Source of the DNA: UBA9300 sp964577305
GTDB lineage: Bacteria; Bacteroidota; Bacteroidia; Bacteroidales; VadinHA17
NCBI GenBank assembly: GCA_964577305.1
Contig: CAZNYS010000001.1
Location: 124,001-188,000, forward strand
DNA length: 64,000 nucleotides
Direction of reading: 5' to 3'
The notes beneath the pieces were generated by a model. It had not been told where the DNA came from, did not search any database, and saw only the letters and a program-made list of their open reading frames with translations. Shown in pieces: positions 61,986 to 64,000 of the stretch; the first letter of the stretch is position 1; each line of letters opens with the position of its first letter. A program made the translations under genes and the position numbers.

Positions 61986-64000
61986 ATGAATAAGAAAAAC
62001 TCTTATTTGCTTAAAATGATCATCAGGTCTTTTAGCCTGATGATCATTGTTTTATCGGTAAATATCCTGCCTTCATCATCACAGGAATATTATTTTGACA
62101 ATTATGGTGTTTCCGAAGGACTGAGCTCGTCAAAAGTATATACCATAATACAGGATAAAAATGATTATCTGTGGCTGGGAACTGAGAGCGGTGTTACCAG
62201 GTGGAACGGATCTGAATTTGAAAATTTCTCAAGTGACGATGGCCTTGCTACAGGAGGAGTAAAATCAATATTTGAAGACCATACAGGAAGAATATGGATG
62301 GGTCATCTTAACGGGGGGCTAACTTATTATGAAAATAGTGTTTTCAGGAACGTACTTATTGATACGATTGAAATTAGTGGAGACATAACCGGAATAACTG
62401 AGTATAATAATGAATTTTGGATAACTACATCCCTTAACGGAGCCCTTTCAACAGATTTTCCGGAACCCGGAGCAGAGTTACTGACCGTTAAACAATACAG
62501 GGGAGGACAGGGATTAAGCGACCGGGTAACACGTATTTATATTAACAGGGATAGTATGCTATACTGCATAGCCGACATTGGAATAAAAAAGTATAATGCA
62601 GAGGAGGATAAATTTGAATCATACAGGCCGGAAGGACTTACCACTTATTTCAATATCATAGCAATGCTGGAAGACAGCAGGGGAGGGAGGTGGTTCGGAA
62701 CACATAACGGGGGACTTTATTATTTCCCTCCGGGTGGTGAAGAGCTGGTAGTATATGATGCAAGGGACGGGCTGGCAAATAACTGGATCAGCTGCATTAC
62801 AGAAGATTCAAAGGGGCAGATATGGGTAGGAACATGGGGAGGAGGTATCACAGTTTTTGATAATGGCGAAATGCAAACCTTCAATAATAGTAATGGATTG
62901 CAGGCAGGAGAAATCCAAAGTATACTGGAAGACCGTGAAGGTAACATGATTATTACCAGTCAGAATAACGGCATACATATTTATAAAGGGGATCATTTCA
63001 TAAATTATAATTCTGACGATATGTTCAGGGATAAAACAGTGTGGGCCATTACCGAGGATAAATACAACAGGTACTGGTTCGGAACAGATGATGGTATAAC
63101 ATTATATGACCCTGAACTTGGTACGCCCTGGTTTTTTTATCAGGGAACACACAATATAGCCAAACAGGTTAGATATATAATTAATGACAAAGACAGGAAT
63201 TTATGGATAGGTACCAATTATAGAGGCGTCTACAGGTACGATTTTAACAAAAATGATTTTGTTTATAACCCTAAGCTTAATGATGTTCTCCCCAGGTGGG
63301 ACCTTACTGTTACAGGTCTTGTTGTTGACAATGATAATAATCTCTGGATAGGTACAAATGAAGGCGTTGCTTTCTGGGATATACAGGGGAATGAGGGAAG
63401 AAGATATACCCAGATTGACGGTCTGGCGGGTAATTTTATAACAGCGCTTTATGTTGACCAAAGAGGGAGCATATGGATAGCATCAGAAAGTACTAATGGA
63501 CTTGCCCGGTATAACCCGGAAAAGGAAGAATTTGAAATTATTGAATTAGAGAATGACCTTTACCCAACATGCATCAGCGAAACATCAGATGGAATATTAT
63601 GGCTGGGGACAAGATTTGGAGTTTTAGGTTTAAAGGATGATACTATTGGAATTCACCTCACTGAAAAGGATGGGTTACTTTCAAACAATATCAACCTGTT
63701 GCAGCCTGATAATAGGGGGGTATTATATATCGGGACCAATAATGGTTTAAACAGCTTAAATATTGAAACAAACACCATTAATACATATACCAGGGAAAAT
63801 GGATTTGTGGGTATTGAAACAAAACAAAATGCCTCATTTCTTGACAGTAAAGGACATTTGTGGTTTGGTACCGCTAATGGTGCCACGAGGCTCGATCCTG
63901 AGAAAATACCTCCTCCTGATCTAAATCCTTTAACCCATATAAAAGGGATGACGGTTAATTTCGAGGAGAGAGAAATGTTCCACAGCCAACGTTTAAGATA
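61986..64000 (+). CDS. Two-component-type beta-propeller sensor, N-terminal part (cut by right edge)
   Basis: The frame from ATG 61986 is open to the window end (671 codons seen). A signal anchor or signal peptide (about residues 10-33, MIIRSFSLMIIVLSVNILPSSSQ) is followed by Reg_prop repeats from about residue 34: recurring units such as DYLWLGTESGV, GRIWMGHLNGG, GQIWVGTWGGG, NNLWIGTNEGV and GHLWFGTANGA, each about 40-45 residues and together forming one or two seven-bladed propellers. In such proteins a Y_Y_Y domain, a TM helix and either a kinase or a LytS/LuxR output follow; that part is outside the window. It follows the caspase gene by 6 nt. The ligand is unknown. Confidence 0.88.
   Translation, partial: MNKKNSYLLKMIIRSFSLMIIVLSVNILPSSSQEYYFDNYGVSEGLSSSKVYTIIQDKNDYLWLGTESGVTRWNGSEFENFSSDDGLATGGVKSIFEDHTGRIWMGHLNGGLTYYENSVFRNVLIDTIEISGDITGITEYNNEFWITTSLNGALSTDFPEPGAELLTVKQYRGGQGLSDRVTRIYINRDSMLYCIADIGIKKYNAEEDKFESYRPEGLTTYFNIIAMLEDSRGGRWFGTHNGGLYYFPPGGEELVVYDARDGLANNWISCITEDSKGQIWVGTWGGGITVFDNGEMQTFNNSNGLQAGEIQSILEDREGNMIITSQNNGIHIYKGDHFINYNSDDMFRDKTVWAITEDKYNRYWFGTDDGITLYDPELGTPWFFYQGTHNIAKQVRYIINDKDRNLWIGTNYRGVYRYDFNKNDFVYNPKLNDVLPRWDLTVTGLVVDNDNNLWIGTNEGVAFWDIQGNEGRRYTQIDGLAGNFITALYVDQRGSIWIASESTNGLARYNPEKEEFEIIELENDLYPTCISETSDGILWLGTRFGVLGLKDDTIGIHLTEKDGLLSNNINLLQPDNRGVLYIGTNNGLNSLNIETNTINTYTRENGFVGIETKQNASFLDSKGHLWFGTANGATRLDPEKIPPPDLNPLTHIKGMTVNFEEREMFHSQRLR

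Overview
This window looks like chromosomal DNA of a member of the phylum Bacteroidota, probably a free-living Bacteroidales/Marinilabiliales-type polysaccharide and protein degrader. The pointers are a type IX secretion (T9SS) C-terminal sorting domain on a GH127 enzyme, LytTR/LytS and propeller-type sensors, S46 and M64 peptidases, a PF14905-type outer-membrane barrel, a DUF5916 protein, and repeated matches to the Bacteroidota -7 promoter consensus TAnnTTTG. Genus cannot be named from the sequence alone.

Layout. 1-3.5 kb: the N-terminal half of an exported protein running off the left edge, then a LytTR response regulator with its TPR-type LytS histidine kinase. 3.7-10.1 kb: a dihydroorotate-dehydrogenase-like flavoprotein, a secreted GH127 beta-L-arabinofuranosidase-like enzyme, and a TrkH/TrkA potassium uptake pair. 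10.3-21 kb: an OmpR/HK two-component pair, a PepSY-like lipoprotein and a TonB-receptor-like barrel, followed on the other strand by a complete RND efflux operon (TolC-type lipoprotein, membrane fusion protein, CzcA/CusA-type pump). 21.3-22.6 kb: an A+T-rich PLOD-type glycosyltransferase gene, a G+C-rich palindromic stretch, a perfect 21-bp hairpin and tRNA-Cys(GCA). 22.6-31.5 kb: a four-gene minus-strand carbohydrate operon (GH31 with PA14, GH2, a GH5-GH26 double mannanase, and an AGE-family disaccharide 2-epimerase). 31.5-49.7 kb: a peptidase-rich region (M64, M28, M1, S46, M20) with an ABC permease, a VOC protein, a DUF5916 outer-membrane protein, a prolyl-tRNA editing protein, a SiaC-type protein, RNase HI, MarC and RNase HII; its gaps carry tandem and dispersed repeats. 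49.8-59.5 kb: housekeeping genes: VanZ, prfB with an intact programmed +1 frameshift, both methylmalonyl-CoA mutase subunits, a thioredoxin-like protein, two small membrane proteins, recX, prmC and ribD. 59.6-64 kb: an exported TPR-caspase protein followed 6 nt later by a beta-propeller sensor that runs off the right edge.

How the genes work together. The carbohydrate operon makes three predicted surface or periplasmic lipoproteins that would cut mannan/glucomannan and remove side chains, and a cytoplasmic epimerase that would feed mannobiose or cellobiose into phosphorolysis; no SusC/SusD pair lies next to it. The OmpR/HK pair shares a palindrome (ATTCT-TT-AGAAT and a close variant) between its own leader and the promoter of the PepSY lipoprotein, which suggests an autoregulated envelope-stress circuit. 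The most unusual unit is the caspase/propeller pair at the right end: a predicted exported His-Cys protease that appears co-transcribed with a periplasmic propeller sensor.
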